A stretch of DNA of 64,000 nucleotides. Source: Salinibacterium hongtaonis (lineage in GTDB: Bacteria; Actinomycetota; Actinomycetes; Actinomycetales; Microbacteriaceae). Positions within the stretch are counted from its first letter, which is position 1, and every line of letters starts with the position of its first letter. The notes under the pieces are model-generated. The model ran no database searches and had not been told where the DNA came from. It was given only the letters and a program-made list of their open reading frames with translations. A program made the translations under genes and the position numbers. The stretch is taken from NCBI RefSeq assembly GCF_003065485.1, contig NZ_CP026951.1, forward strand, positions 2,604,001 to 2,668,000, written 5' to 3'. This document shows positions 16,830-25,774 of the stretch, piece by piece.

Positions 16830-17765
16830 CTACTTGGAGACGGTTCCCGTCAGTGCCGCGATGGGCCGCAGGATCAGCGGCCGTGCCGCGATCCAGGCCA
16901 CCGCCATCACGACGAGGGACGCGGCAAAGAACCAGAATCCGGTCCAGCTCTCCGTGTCGCCACCGCCATACATGTGGTTGAGGTTGCGCAGAGCACCCGT
17001 GGTGAGCACGAGGGTCACGTGAACGATGATGAACGCGGTGAAATAGATCATCACGGGCAGGTGCACGGCGCGGGCAACCTCTACGGGGTAGATCTTGTTG
17101 AGCTTCGCGGCGTTCTTGGGCCAGGCCCCCGACATGCGGATGCCCGTGATGATGGCCAGCGGCGCGGCAATGAAGATCGTGACGAAGTAGGCGATGAGCT
17201 GCAGGCTGTTGTAGTTGACCCAGCCGTTCTCATGCGGCCAGTTGAGCGAGGCATACTGCAGCGCGGCGGAGATCGCGTTGGGGATGACCTCCCAGCTCGT
17301 AGGCACGACCCGCAGCCACTGGCCCGTGGCGAAGAGAAGAATGTAGAAGACGATGCCGTTGAGCACCCACAGTGCGTCGAGGCTGAGGTGCAGCCACAGG
17401 TCGATGCTGATCTTGGTGGGCTTGCCCTTGGTGCGGATGAGCCCCGAGTTGTTGCGCGTCCAGTGTGCGGCGGGGCGCTGGGTAGTGCGCACCTGCCATC
17501 CGGTGCGGATGATCAACAGAATAAAGAGCGAGTTGAGAAAATGCTGCCACTGCAGCCAGGCCGGAAACCCGACCGGGGTTCCCTCTGCCGGGGCGACCTC
17601 ACCGGGGTAGTCGGTGAGGAACGATTGCACCTCGGGAAGGCTGCGGAGCCACTGCGCGAGCACCACAACGAGCGCAAGCACCACGAGAAGGGCAGGAATG
17701 ACCCACACCAGGGGGAACCACTTGCTGCGGGCGGCGGGTTTTTTCTTGGACGTCGTCGTCGTCAT
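16830..17765 (-). CDS. Membrane cytochrome b/b6-type protein
   Basis: A 311-residue integral membrane protein. It starts with a short Lys/Arg cytoplasmic tail and TM1 (WFPLVWVIPALLVVLALVV, near residues 16-34), followed by four more helices. Histidines occur at helix ends in WQHFLNS, LWLHLSL, AVHLPV and IIVHVTL and could ligate two b-haems, as in the membrane anchors of molybdopterin oxidoreductases. No catalytic molybdopterin subunit is adjacent. It lies between etfBA and the F420 oxidoreductase, so it may pass electrons from ETF or another flavoprotein to menaquinone (inference). The ATG at 17765 fits the TM topology; the upstream open frame covers a hairpin and is not coding. Confidence 0.78.
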   Translation of the reverse strand: MTTTTSKKKPAARSKWFPLVWVIPALLVVLALVVVLAQWLRSLPEVQSFLTDYPGEVAPAEGTPVGFPAWLQWQHFLNSLFILLIIRTGWQVRTTQRPAAHWTRNNSGLIRTKGKPTKISIDLWLHLSLDALWVLNGIVFYILLFATGQWLRVVPTSWEVIPNAISAALQYASLNWPHENGWVNYNSLQLIAYFVTIFIAAPLAIITGIRMSGAWPKNAAKLNKIYPVEVARAVHLPVMIYFTAFIIVHVTLVLTTGALRNLNHMYGGGDTESWTGFWFFAASLVVMAVAWIAARPLILRPIAALTGTVSK

Positions 17766-17813
17766 AGTGGGCTCTCTCAACGGGTTCGTGCGTAGGGGAA
17801 GTGCTGTGGTGGC

Positions 17814-17843
17814 GTGCCGCCCCGCCATGGGGTGGGGCGGCAC
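17814..17843 (-). terminator. Hairpin downstream of etfA
   Basis: 10-bp stem GTGCCGCCCC / GGGGCGGCAC with a 10-nt loop, 15 bp past the etfA stop and before the cytochrome b gene. It lacks a T-run, and may separate the etf transcript from the cytochrome b-cofE group. Confidence 0.55.
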
Positions 17844-17858
17844 ACTGTCTGCTAATGA

Positions 17859-18827
17859 CTAGCCGCGTGATTCCAACGCGGTGACGAGCTTGGGCACGAT
17901 CTCAAAGACATCTCCGACGATGCCGAAGTCGGCGATCTCGAAGATGGGTGCGTCTTCATCCTTGTTGATCGCCACGATGGTCTTGGCGGTCTGCATTCCC
18001 GCGCGGTGCTGGATTGCCCCCGAGATTCCCAGGGCGATGTAGAGCTGCGGCGCAACCGTGATGCCGGTCTGACCCACCTGGTAGCTGTGAGGAACGTAGC
18101 CTGAGTCGACCGCTGCGCGGGAGGCGCCAACCGCCGCACCCAGGGCATCCGCGAGCTGCTCGACGAGTACGAAGTTCTCCTTGGAGCCGAGCCCCCGTCC
18201 ACCGGAAACCACCTTGGTCGCCGCGCGAAGTTCCGGCCGGGTCGAGACAACCGTCTCGTCCTTGACCGAGTCGATGACTGCGGATGCCGTGGTGTCGACC
18301 TCGATAGCCGCCGTCGTTACCTCGGCGGCCGCCGGGGGTGCTTCGCCATCGATCGCACCGAGTCGCAGCGTCACGATCGGCAGACCACCCTGCACTGTTG
18401 CCTCGACCGTGTAGCCACCGCCGAACACCGAGTGGGTTGCGACGATGGTGTCGCCGTCCGCGCGAACTCCGACGGCATCCACCAGGAGGGCGCCGCCCGT
18501 GCGCACTGCGGCGCGGCCAGCGATTTCGCGGCCGTCGGGCGAGTTGGAGACGAGAACCGCTGCCGGGGAGAACTGTGCTGCGGCGGCCACAATGGCGGCG
18601 ACCTGGGCGGATGCCACGGTGGTTGCAGCCGCATCCGATTCTGCGACGAAGACCTGGGCTGCCCCGAGGCGGCCGAGTTCGTCGGTGAGTGCGGCACCGG
18701 TGCCGGGGGCGACAGCGACGACCGCGACCGGTGTGCCGAGGCTCGCGGCGGCCGCGAGAACCATTCCGGCGGAGCTGCGGATCTCACCCGTGGTGGAGAC
18801 CTCAATAAACGCGAGGATGTTTGACAT
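17859..18827 (-). CDS. etfA: Electron transfer flavoprotein subunit alpha
   Basis: FAD-binding subunit of ETF, which collects electrons from acyl-CoA and other flavoprotein dehydrogenases in the cytosol. It has 322 residues. The C-terminal FAD domain carries [14 protein letters not shown] near 210, [13 protein letters not shown] near 236, [23 protein letters not shown] near 253-275 and [10 protein letters not shown] near 290, the canonical ETF-alpha signature. It follows etfB by 14 bp. No ETF-quinone oxidoreductase gene is in view. Confidence 0.96.
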   Translation of the reverse strand: MSNILAFIEVSTTGEIRSSAGMVLAAAASLGTPVAVVAVAPGTGAALTDELGRLGAAQVFVAESDAAATTVASAQVAAIVAAAAQFSPAAVLVSNSPDGREIAGRAAVRTGGALLVDAVGVRADGDTIVATHSVFGGGYTVEATVQGGLPIVTLRLGAIDGEAPPAAAEVTTAAIEVDTTASAVIDSVKDETVVSTRPELRAATKVVSGGRGLGSKENFVLVEQLADALGAAVGASRAAVDSGYVPHSYQVGQTGITVAPQLYIALGISGAIQHRAGMQTAKTIVAINKDEDAPIFEIADFGIVGDVFEIVPKLVTALESRG

Positions 18828-18841
18828 CGTGTTGTTCTCCT

Positions 18842-19615
18842 TTAGATGAGGCGCTCGGCGGCGAGGAACTCAACGAGCTCGTCGACAGCGGAACCCTCGT
18901 CGATGACCTTGCGTCCTGCGGCGCGCGCGGGGCGTTCGGTTGCGGTGACTACGACAGAACGGGCGAGCCCGGGGAACCCGGAGTCGACGCCGAGATCCGA
19001 GAGCGAAAGAACCGAGAGCGGTTTGCGCTTGGCCGTCATGATGCCCTTGAAGTTGGGGAAGCGAGCCTCTGGCGAGCTTTCGGTGATCGAGACGATGGCC
19101 GGAAGGCCTGCGTGCACCTGGCGGGTTCCGCTCTCGGTCGCCTGCGTGCCGCTCACGGTCGAGCCGATCTGCAGACCGTCCACCGCAGCGAGGCAGGGGA
19201 TGCCGAGGTGCTCCGCGACCATCGCGGGGATGACTCCGCCGCGTCCATCGGTCGAGGCGTCTCCCGCGACGATGAGATCGACACCGTCAATCGAGCGCAC
19301 CGCGGCGGCAAGCGTTGCCGCGGTCAGGCCGGTGTCTGAGCCCGAAAGCGAGTCGTCGATCACGTGGACTGCGGAATCCGCTCCCATTGAGAGCGCCTTG
19401 CGCAGTGACGCGGTCACGGCGTCGGGGCCCATCGAGAGGACTACGACCTCTGTGCCCTTGTCAGCATCCTTCTGCTGCAGCGCAACCTCGAGGGCGCGCT
19501 CGCTGATTTCGTCGATGATGGCATCGCTGGCATCGCGGTCGACTAGACCCTGCGGCGTCAGCCGCCGCTCGCCATAGGTGTCTGGCACCTGCTTAATCAG
19601 CACGACAATCTTCAC
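18842..19615 (-). CDS. etfB: Electron transfer flavoprotein subunit beta
   Basis: AMP-binding partner of EtfA, 257 residues. The GTG at 19615 was chosen because GAGGAG lies 7-8 nt upstream and the family starts with [12 protein letters not shown]. The ATG eight codons earlier has no ribosome site. It has the ETF-beta motifs [18 protein letters not shown] near 73-90 and the [17 protein letters not shown] tail near 215. First gene of the etfBA operon; the upstream gap holds a perfect palindrome. Confidence 0.95.
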   Translation of the reverse strand: MKIVVLIKQVPDTYGERRLTPQGLVDRDASDAIIDEISERALEVALQQKDADKGTEVVVLSMGPDAVTASLRKALSMGADSAVHVIDDSLSGSDTGLTAATLAAAVRSIDGVDLIVAGDASTDGRGGVIPAMVAEHLGIPCLAAVDGLQIGSTVSGTQATESGTRQVHAGLPAIVSITESSPEARFPNFKGIMTAKRKPLSVLSLSDLGVDSGFPGLARSVVVTATERPARAAGRKVIDEGSAVDELVEFLAAERLI

Positions 19616-19726
19616 GGAGCACTCCTCTTTCGTCGACATCGACTATTTGCGTCGCCCCCACGCTACCCAGCCTCCACCAGAGCGCATGCCCCTCTGTCGA
19701 AAGTGTTCGCCGGACGAACCTATGTA

Positions 19727-19743
19727 GGCACAGATTCTGTGCC
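19727..19743. promoter_or_regulatory. Perfect 17-bp palindrome in the etfB/dacA divergent gap
   Basis: GGCACAGA-T-TCTGTGCC, 8-bp arms with a single central base, 112 bp before the etfB start. Two weaker inverted repeats flank it: GTTCG-N5-CGAAC at 19705-19719 and AGTTC-N8-GAACT at 19771-19788. This layout suits a dimeric repressor controlling etfBA and/or the carboxypeptidase gene. The regulator is unknown. Confidence 0.5.
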
Positions 19744-19876
19744 GACGCTCAAAACACCCTTACCTTTTCTAGTTCTGAAAGACGAACTCTCGGCACGTGG
19801 AATACGTATCTTCAGTATTACCGTCGAGCGTACAGGTCTACACGCTGCAGTTCGAACGGGCAGATGCCGTGCCCGC

Positions 19877-19882
19877 TAGCAT
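19877..19882 (+). promoter_or_regulatory. -10 box for the carboxypeptidase gene (leaderless type)
   Basis: TAGCAT, exactly 6 nt before an ATG at 19889. That ATG opens a 14-codon frame ending in TGA at 19931-19933, overlapping the GTG (19930) of the carboxypeptidase frame. Confidence 0.5.
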
Positions 19883-19929
19883 GTGCGCATGATGGGGGAT
19901 CAGATGCGAGCAGAACTCGGCACTCAATC

Positions 19930-21267
19930 GTGAGCGGCGAATTCGCCGACCTCGTCGACATGTTTGAGCGAGCTCCGGATGCCCACGCGGTCGACCCTGA
20001 GGCCGCAGCGGCATCCCGGAAACGCCGTCGAATTGCGGGAATCGTGGCGGGCGCGACCGCGCTCGCGCTGGTCACGACCGCGAGCATCTATTCCGTCTCG
20101 GCCCTGACCTCCGCTATTCCGCTTTCCACCGCCCACCTCACCGCGCCCGGCGTCACGCCAGGGCCCGTCGCCGCGATGACCCTGCCGGTGGTCGGCAGCA
20201 GCGCCATCGTCGTGTCGGGCGAGAATGATTTCGAAGCCTTCACCGGCAGCCGCGAGATGGTCGGCGCACTCGATGCCGACGCCGCGCGACCGATCGCGAG
20301 CATCAGCAAGGTGATCACGGCGCTTGTCGTTCTCGACGCCAAGCCCCTCGGCATCGACGAACCGGGCCCGACCATCACGTTCACCGCAGCCGATGACGAC
20401 CTCTACGACAAGTACTACGTGCTCGGCGCTACGACCCACACCATGAAAAAGGGCGAGCGGATGACGCAGCGCGACGCCCTCGAAGTCATGCTCGTCGCCT
20501 CCGCCTCCAACTATGCCGAGGCCGTGGCGAACTGGGCGTTCGGATCCCCTGCAGGCTTCCGAAATGCAACCAAAACGTGGCTTGCCAAGAACGGGCTGAA
20601 CGCCACGGTTGTCGTTGAGCCGACCGGCATCGACCCCCGCAACGTGAGCACCCCTGCCGAGCTCATCACGCTGGGCAGGCTAGCCATGGCCGACCCGGTC
20701 CTCGCCGTGATCGTCCAATCGCCGAGCCTCGATGTTCCCGGCCACAGTCCCGTGAGCAACAGCAACACACTCCTCGGGCAAGGGGGCGTGAACGGAATCA
20801 AGACGGGCACCCTCGCCCCCTATGGCAGCAACCTTCTGTTCTCCTCGGTCATCGACGTGGGCATCGGCGAACCCCTCACGGTGACGGGCGCCACCCTCGG
20901 TGCGTTCGACCGTGACTCGCTCTCCCGAGAAATAATGACCACGCTGCAGTCGATCAAGGGCGGCTTTCGCAGCATCCCCCTCGTCGACCAGGGCAGAGTG
21001 CTCGGAACCTATACGACGCCGTGGGGCGACAGCGCCTCCGTGGTCACGGGCAAAGCGGGCACCCTGCTCACGTGGTCAGATACCCCCGTGACCTCAGAGA
21101 TCACGTCGTCAAGCCTTGGTGAGGGGGAAAGCGGCACTGTTGTCGGTTCGATCACCTACACGGCGGGTCCGCGAACCAGCTCGGTGCCGCTCGTGCTCGA
21201 CGGCACGATCGAGCCGCCGAGTGCGTGGTGGCGACTCACCCATCCCGCCGAGGTCTTCGGATGGTAG
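19930..21267 (+). CDS. D-alanyl-D-alanine carboxypeptidase (serine, S11 family)
   Basis: Penicillin-binding-type peptidase that trims pentapeptides of peptidoglycan, membrane-anchored by an N-terminal helix (near 36-60) after a cytosolic segment. From the GTG at 19930 it has 445 residues. The catalytic SxxK is SISK at 124-127, a SASNYAE stretch stands at the SxN position, and KTG is in NGIKTGTLAP. A C-terminal domain follows with a TLLTWSDTPV region. The start is unsettled. The best promoter points to an ATG at 19889, which is out of frame by one base across a run of five Gs. Adding one G would extend the protein to that ATG. A GTG start coupled to a 14-residue leader is the alternative. Confidence 0.85.
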   Translation: MSGEFADLVDMFERAPDAHAVDPEAAAASRKRRRIAGIVAGATALALVTTASIYSVSALTSAIPLSTAHLTAPGVTPGPVAAMTLPVVGSSAIVVSGENDFEAFTGSREMVGALDADAARPIASISKVITALVVLDAKPLGIDEPGPTITFTAADDDLYDKYYVLGATTHTMKKGERMTQRDALEVMLVASASNYAEAVANWAFGSPAGFRNATKTWLAKNGLNATVVVEPTGIDPRNVSTPAELITLGRLAMADPVLAVIVQSPSLDVPGHSPVSNSNTLLGQGGVNGIKTGTLAPYGSNLLFSSVIDVGIGEPLTVTGATLGAFDRDSLSREIMTTLQSIKGGFRSIPLVDQGRVLGTYTTPWGDSASVVTGKAGTLLTWSDTPVTSEITSSSLGEGESGTVVGSITYTAGPRTSSVPLVLDGTIEPPSAWWRLTHPAEVFGW

Positions 21268-21285
21268 GCGCGGCGACAGGGGCGC

Positions 21286-22290
21286 CTACGCGAGCGCGCG
21301 CAACCGTGGGGCGAGGTCGCGCTCGAACAGCTCGATAAAGCGCTTCTGGTCGTGGCCGGGACCGTGAAAGACCAGGTGATTGAGGCCCGCATCGAGGTAC
21401 GGAGTGATCTGCTCAACGACGGCATCCGGATCGCTGCCCACGATCCATCGTTTGGCCACCTGCTCGATGGGCAGAGCATCCGCCGCGGCCTCCATCTCGA
21501 TGGGGTCGTGGATGTCGTGCTTCTGTTCAGCAGTCAGCGAGAGAGGCGCCCAGAATCGTGTGTTCTCCAGCGCGGTTTCGGAATCGGTGTCGTACGAAAG
21601 CTTGATTTCGATCATGCGGTCGATGTCGTCGATGCTGCGCCCTGCTTTGGCTGCGCCCTCCGCGACCGCTGGCATGAGCTGCTCGGTATAGAGGTCCATA
21701 CCCTTGCCCGACGTGCAGATGAACCCGTCGCCCGCGCGGCCTGCGTAGCGGGCGACGAGCGGCCCGCCGGCAGCAACGTAGATAGGGATGCCGCCCTCCG
21801 GAACGTCGTAGATCGAAGCCCCTGCAGTGGAGTAATACTCGCCGTTGAAATCAACCCGGTCGCCCACCCACAGCTGGCGCATCAGGTCGACCGCCTCGCG
21901 GAGTCGCGCGAACCGCTCCTTGAATTCGGGCCAATCACCCTTCCATCCGGTGGCGATCTCGTTGAGGGCCTCGCCCGTGCCAACTCCCAGAAAGACGCGA
22001 CCGGGGTAGAGGCAGCCCATTGTGGCAAAGGCCTGCGCCACGACCGCGGGGTTATAGCGGAACGTAGGCGTCATAACCGAGGTGCCGATCTGGATGCGGT
22101 CGGTGCGTTCGCCGACCGCCGTCATCCAGGCAAGGGAGAAGGGGGCGTGCCCGCCGTTGTGCCTCCACGGCTGAAAATGATCGCTCACGGTGACGCTGTC
22201 GAACCCATGATTCTCGGCGAGTACGCCGATCTCCACGAGCTCCCGCGGGGCAAACTGTTCCGCCGACGCCTTCAGACCCAGTTTCAGCAT
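21286..22290 (-). CDS. fgd: F420-dependent glucose-6-phosphate dehydrogenase
   Basis: Oxidises glucose-6-phosphate while reducing F420 to F420H2, the main F420H2 source in actinobacteria. It has 334 residues and is very close to Mycobacterium tuberculosis FGD1 over its whole length, by memory of that protein. Residues known to matter are all present: Asp37 and His38 in SDHFQPW, Trp42, Glu107 in GTGEALNE, and Lys196, Lys257 and Arg281 of the phosphate pocket (FGD1 numbering minus two). The start ATG lies 6 nt after a TAGGGT -10 box, so the mRNA is probably leaderless. Presence of fgd shows that F420 is used; no fbiA, fbiC or fbiD is in the window. Confidence 0.96.
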   Translation of the reverse strand: MLKLGLKASAEQFAPRELVEIGVLAENHGFDSVTVSDHFQPWRHNGGHAPFSLAWMTAVGERTDRIQIGTSVMTPTFRYNPAVVAQAFATMGCLYPGRVFLGVGTGEALNEIATGWKGDWPEFKERFARLREAVDLMRQLWVGDRVDFNGEYYSTAGASIYDVPEGGIPIYVAAGGPLVARYAGRAGDGFICTSGKGMDLYTEQLMPAVAEGAAKAGRSIDDIDRMIEIKLSYDTDSETALENTRFWAPLSLTAEQKHDIHDPIEMEAAADALPIEQVAKRWIVGSDPDAVVEQITPYLDAGLNHLVFHGPGHDQKRFIELFERDLAPRLRALA

Positions 22291-22296
22291 GATGGC

Positions 22297-22302
22297 ACCC
22301 TA
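22297..22302 (-). promoter_or_regulatory. -10 box of fgd (leaderless)
   Basis: TAGGGT on the minus strand, 6 nt before the fgd ATG; no ribosome site intervenes. Confidence 0.55.
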
Positions 22303-22369
22303 CCCCCGGCCATGTTTCGGCGGGATGACGCGCGCCCCCGGCAAGCAGCTGCGTGTCGTCGCACCTGAA

Positions 22370-22375
22370 TAAGCT
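22370..22375 (+). promoter_or_regulatory. -10 box of xthA (leaderless)
   Basis: TAAGCT, 6 nt before the xthA ATG; back-to-back with the fgd promoter in a 91-bp divergent gap. Confidence 0.55.
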
Positions 22376-22381
22376 GGGCTT

Positions 22382-23218
22382 ATGCGCGTCGCCACCTGGA
22401 ATGTGAACTCGATCCGAACCCGCTACGGGAGGGTGGTCGATTGGCTCGTGCGCGAAGACATCGATGTGCTCGGCATGCAGGAGATCAAATGCAAGCCAGA
22501 GCAGTTTCCCCTCGAAGCCTTCGAGGAGGCCGGCTATGAGGTCGTCGCCCACGGCCTCAACCAGTGGAACGGTGTCGCCTTCGCAAGCCGCCTGCCGCTG
22601 GAGGATGTCGAAACGTCGTTTGAGCTCCAGCCCGGATTCCTCAAGGGCGCCGAGGGGCCCGACCAGCCCCTCGAGGCTCGCGCGCTCGGCGCGACCGTCG
22701 ACGGCGTTCGCCTGTGGAGCCTGTACGTGCCCAACGGCCGCGCCATTGACGACCCCCACTACGTGTACAAGCTGGACTGGCTCACCCGGCTTCGCACGGC
22801 ATCCGACAACTGGATGAAAGAGAACCCCGGGTCACCGCTCGCTCTGATGGGCGACTTCAACGTCGCTCCGACCGATGCGGATATGGGCGACCCGTCCTTT
22901 GTTCCTGGGCTCTCGACCCACATCTCTCAGCCGGAGCGCGACGCTTTCGCGGCCTTCGAGACGATTGGGATGACCGATGTCGTGCGGCCGATCGTGCCGG
23001 AGGGCTTCACTTTCTGGGACTACAAGCAGCTGCGATTCCCCCGCAACGAGGGCATGCGCATCGACTTCATCCTGGGCAACCCCGAGTTCGCCGATCTTGT
23101 GACCGACGCCTCGATTCACCGCAACGAGCGCAAGGGCGACGCGCCCAGCGACCATGTTCCCGTCGTCGTCGACCTTGCCATCGAGGGCGATGATGACGAT
23201 CGTCCGATGATCTTCTAG
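22382..23218 (+). CDS. xthA: Exodeoxyribonuclease III / AP endonuclease
   Basis: Mg-dependent DNA repair nuclease that cuts 5' of abasic sites. It has 278 residues with the EEP-fold landmarks RVATWNVNSIR near 2-12, MQEIKC with the metal glutamate near 36, GDFNVAPTDAD near 157-167 and the terminal catalytic SDHVPVVVDL. The N-terminus starts directly with the first catalytic strand, which agrees with a leaderless ATG at 22382. It is convergent with the AEC transporter. Confidence 0.94.
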   Translation: MRVATWNVNSIRTRYGRVVDWLVREDIDVLGMQEIKCKPEQFPLEAFEEAGYEVVAHGLNQWNGVAFASRLPLEDVETSFELQPGFLKGAEGPDQPLEARALGATVDGVRLWSLYVPNGRAIDDPHYVYKLDWLTRLRTASDNWMKENPGSPLALMGDFNVAPTDADMGDPSFVPGLSTHISQPERDAFAAFETIGMTDVVRPIVPEGFTFWDYKQLRFPRNEGMRIDFILGNPEFADLVTDASIHRNERKGDAPSDHVPVVVDLAIEGDDDDRPMIF

Positions 23219-23244
23219 CTCCGGAGGCGCGCCTCGCCCGCTGC

Positions 23245-24165
23245 TCAGCGCAGCAGAACGGATGCTGCCAGCAGCACAGGCATCGACGCGACGGTCGTGA
23301 TGAGAATTGTGTCGCGCGCAACGATCGAACCACGCCCGTAGCGCTGGGCGAAGTTGAACACGTTCTGCGCCGTCGGCAGGGAGGCCAGCGCCACCGCGAC
23401 AAACAGCTCGTGCCCCTCGAGGTGAAAGACGAAGTGGCCGAGGAGCCACGCCATAGCGGGCATCAACAGAAGTTTGAGCGCCGAGGCGAGCACAACATCC
23501 TTGCGCCCCGTGCCGGGCTTCAGGATGCGGGCGCCATGCAGCGACATTCCATAGCTGATGAGCATGAGCGGCACAGCGGCGGCGCCGATGATGCGGAACG
23601 GCTCCATGACGGCGTCGGGGATCGTGATTCCGGTGACCGAGACGATGACGCCGAGCGTTGAGCCGATGATGATGGGGTTGCGCAGCGGCTGCGTTATGAC
23701 GCGACCGAACGATGCACCCCCGCCCGACGTTACGTCGAGGATGCCCAGCGCCACCGGGGCAACGATGAGCAACTGCAACAGGATGACCGGCGCGGAATAC
23801 GACGCATCCCCCAGCACATATAGGGAGACGGGGATGCCGATGTTGTTGGCGTTGACGTAGCCGGAGGCAAGGGCGCCGATAACCGCCTCTGGCAACTTTC
23901 GCCGCCACACGACGAGCGCAACGAAACCGAAGACGGCGAACGCCGCAAGGGCCGACAACAGAGAGACCGCCAGAATCGGCGAGAAGAGGTCGCTCACTTT
24001 GGCGTCGGCGAGGATCGTGAACAGCAGGGACGGCGAAAGCACAAAGAACACGAGCTTGGCGATGACGGGCTGGGCATGCGGGCCGAGAAGATCTACCCGG
24101 CCCACGACATACCCTGTGGCGATTATCGCCGCGATGATCGCGAAACCGATCAATACCCCTGTCAC
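23245..24165 (-). CDS. AEC (auxin efflux carrier)-family permease
   Basis: A 306-residue membrane protein with about ten hydrophobic helices in two five-helix halves, the bacterial MdcF/YfdV-like AEC fold. It retains YVNANNIGIPVSLYVLGD near 100-117, the conserved Asn-Pro region of the broken helix. The start is a GTG at 24165. It would export or import an organic acid; the substrate cannot be read from sequence. It follows the NtaA-type monooxygenase by 60 bp on the same strand and may be co-transcribed. Confidence 0.88.
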   Translation of the reverse strand: MTGVLIGFAIIAAIIATGYVVGRVDLLGPHAQPVIAKLVFFVLSPSLLFTILADAKVSDLFSPILAVSLLSALAAFAVFGFVALVVWRRKLPEAVIGALASGYVNANNIGIPVSLYVLGDASYSAPVILLQLLIVAPVALGILDVTSGGGASFGRVITQPLRNPIIIGSTLGVIVSVTGITIPDAVMEPFRIIGAAAVPLMLISYGMSLHGARILKPGTGRKDVVLASALKLLLMPAMAWLLGHFVFHLEGHELFVAVALASLPTAQNVFNFAQRYGRGSIVARDTILITTVASMPVLLAASVLLR

Positions 24166-24225
24166 GTCACTAGCTTTGCAGACTCCGGGAGTGCCCCCTA
24201 CCGCCGGGGAGCCGAGCGCGCAGCA

Positions 24226-25590
24226 TCAGACCTTAAAGCTGGCTCCCTTGTGTTCGGCGGGAAGACGGTCGCCCCGGCCGTGCAATTTGTTGCGCAGCGT
24301 GCCCTTCGCATATTCGGTAGGGTAAACGCCGCGAGCCTGCAGCACGGGAATCACGTGCTCAACAATGTCTTCGAACGTGCCGGGGGTGACCGCGTAAGCA
24401 AGGTTGAACCCGTCGACATCGGTGTAGTCGACCCACTCCTGCAGCTGGTCGGCGATCTCTTCGCCCGACCCCACGATCGTGGGCCCGAGGCCTCCGATGG
24501 CGCTGTGCCGGGCGATGTCGCCAACGGTCCACTCTCCGCCCTCGGCGTTGGCCTGCTGAAAGTTCGATACGGCCGACTGAATCGCGTTGCTCTTGACGTT
24601 GCCCACCGGCTCGTCGAGGTCGTACTGCGAGAGGTCGATTCCCATCCAGCCCGACATGAAGACGAGGGCACCCTCTTCGCTGGCATAGGAGAGGTATTCG
24701 GCATGCTTTGCGCGCGCCTTCTCGGGCGTCGCGTCGGTGATCACCGTGAGCAGCGTGTAGATGCGGGCCGAATAGCGGTCGCGCCCTGCAGCCTCAAGGG
24801 CATCCCGGATGCGTCCGACGGTGGCCTTGAGAATCTCCTTGGTGGGCGAGGCCACAAAGATCGCCTCGGCATTGTTCGCGGCGAAGTCGATGCCCCGCGG
24901 CGATGCCCCCGCCTGAAAGATCACGGGGGTGCGCTGCGGGGAGGGCTCCGAAATATGGATGCCCGGCACCGTGAAGTACTTGCCCTCGTGATTGATGTCG
25001 TGCACCTTCGACGGATCGGTAAAGACGCCCGACTCACGGTCGACGACAACCGCGTCGTCCTCCCATGAGCCCTCCCACAGCTTGTAGAGCACCTCGAGGT
25101 ACTCGTCAGCGTGGGCGTAGCGCTCGTCGTGCTCCATCTGGTCGTCGTGCCCCATGTTGCGGGCGGCGCTCGGCAGATACCCGGTGACGACGTTCCAGCC
25201 GACGCGGCCGTTGGTGAGGTGATCGAGCGTGGTCATGCGGCGGGCGAATGGATACGGATGCTCGTAGGCGGTGCCAGCGGTCACCCCAAAACCGAGGTGC
25301 TCCGTGACATAGGCCATGGCCGGCACGACCAGCAGCGGGTCGGCGACGGGCACCTGAGCACCATGTTTGATGGGGGCCTCGTTGCTGCCGCCGTACACGT
25401 CGTAGGTGCCCAGAACATCCGCAATGAAGATGCCGTCGAAGCGGCCCCGTTCGAGTAGCTTGGCGAGCTCGGTCCAGTAGGTGAGCTCGTTGTAGCGACG
25501 TGACTGGTCCTGCGGATGCCGCCACAGCCCCGACGACTGGTGGGCGACGCAGTTCATGTCGAATGCGTTGAAACGAATCTGACGGGTCAC
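24226..25590 (-). CDS. LLM-class FMN-dependent monooxygenase, NtaA/SnaA/DszA group
   Basis: A 454-residue enzyme of the nitrilotriacetate monooxygenase component A / dibenzothiophene sulfone monooxygenase group, which uses FMNH2 from a separate reductase to cleave C-N or C-S bonds. It has RFNAFDMNCVAHQSSGLWRHP near 5-25, the FDGIFIADVLGTYDVYGG substrate lid near 48-65, NPxxxARRMTTLDHLTNGRVGWNVVTGY-type core near 105-130, and QAGASPRGIDFAANNAEAIF near 250. The GTG at 25590 has AGAGAGG upstream; a longer frame with an ATG at 25620 is less likely. No flavin reductase is adjacent. The substrate is unknown. Confidence 0.86.
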   Translation of the reverse strand: MTRQIRFNAFDMNCVAHQSSGLWRHPQDQSRRYNELTYWTELAKLLERGRFDGIFIADVLGTYDVYGGSNEAPIKHGAQVPVADPLLVVPAMAYVTEHLGFGVTAGTAYEHPYPFARRMTTLDHLTNGRVGWNVVTGYLPSAARNMGHDDQMEHDERYAHADEYLEVLYKLWEGSWEDDAVVVDRESGVFTDPSKVHDINHEGKYFTVPGIHISEPSPQRTPVIFQAGASPRGIDFAANNAEAIFVASPTKEILKATVGRIRDALEAAGRDRYSARIYTLLTVITDATPEKARAKHAEYLSYASEEGALVFMSGWMGIDLSQYDLDEPVGNVKSNAIQSAVSNFQQANAEGGEWTVGDIARHSAIGGLGPTIVGSGEEIADQLQEWVDYTDVDGFNLAYAVTPGTFEDIVEHVIPVLQARGVYPTEYAKGTLRNKLHGRGDRLPAEHKGASFKV

Positions 25591-25762
25591 GGTAGAGCCT
25601 CTCTTGCTTCGGTCATCCATCGTCTCTCCGACGGGGATGGATGCCGAATGGGGCAGACATATTTCGTCACGAGCCACTGGTGGTCTTCACTAGTGCGAGG
25701 CATCACTGAGTCTGCGGATGCTGCGAAACCGACAATCTGCGGCGCTAGGGCCACTAGCTCTG

Positions 25763-25768
25763 CACAAT
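25763..25768 (+). promoter_or_regulatory. -10 box of the alcohol dehydrogenase gene (leaderless)
   Basis: CACAAT, 6 nt before the ATG at 25775; weaker match than the TANNNT boxes elsewhere. Confidence 0.4.
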
Positions 25769-25774
25769 GGCCGT

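Noticed and set aside
16047-17795. 582-codon plus-strand frame across the oxidoreductase and cytochrome b genes
   Set aside because: It spans two well-supported minus-strand genes and their gap and has no domain; a high-GC antisense shadow.
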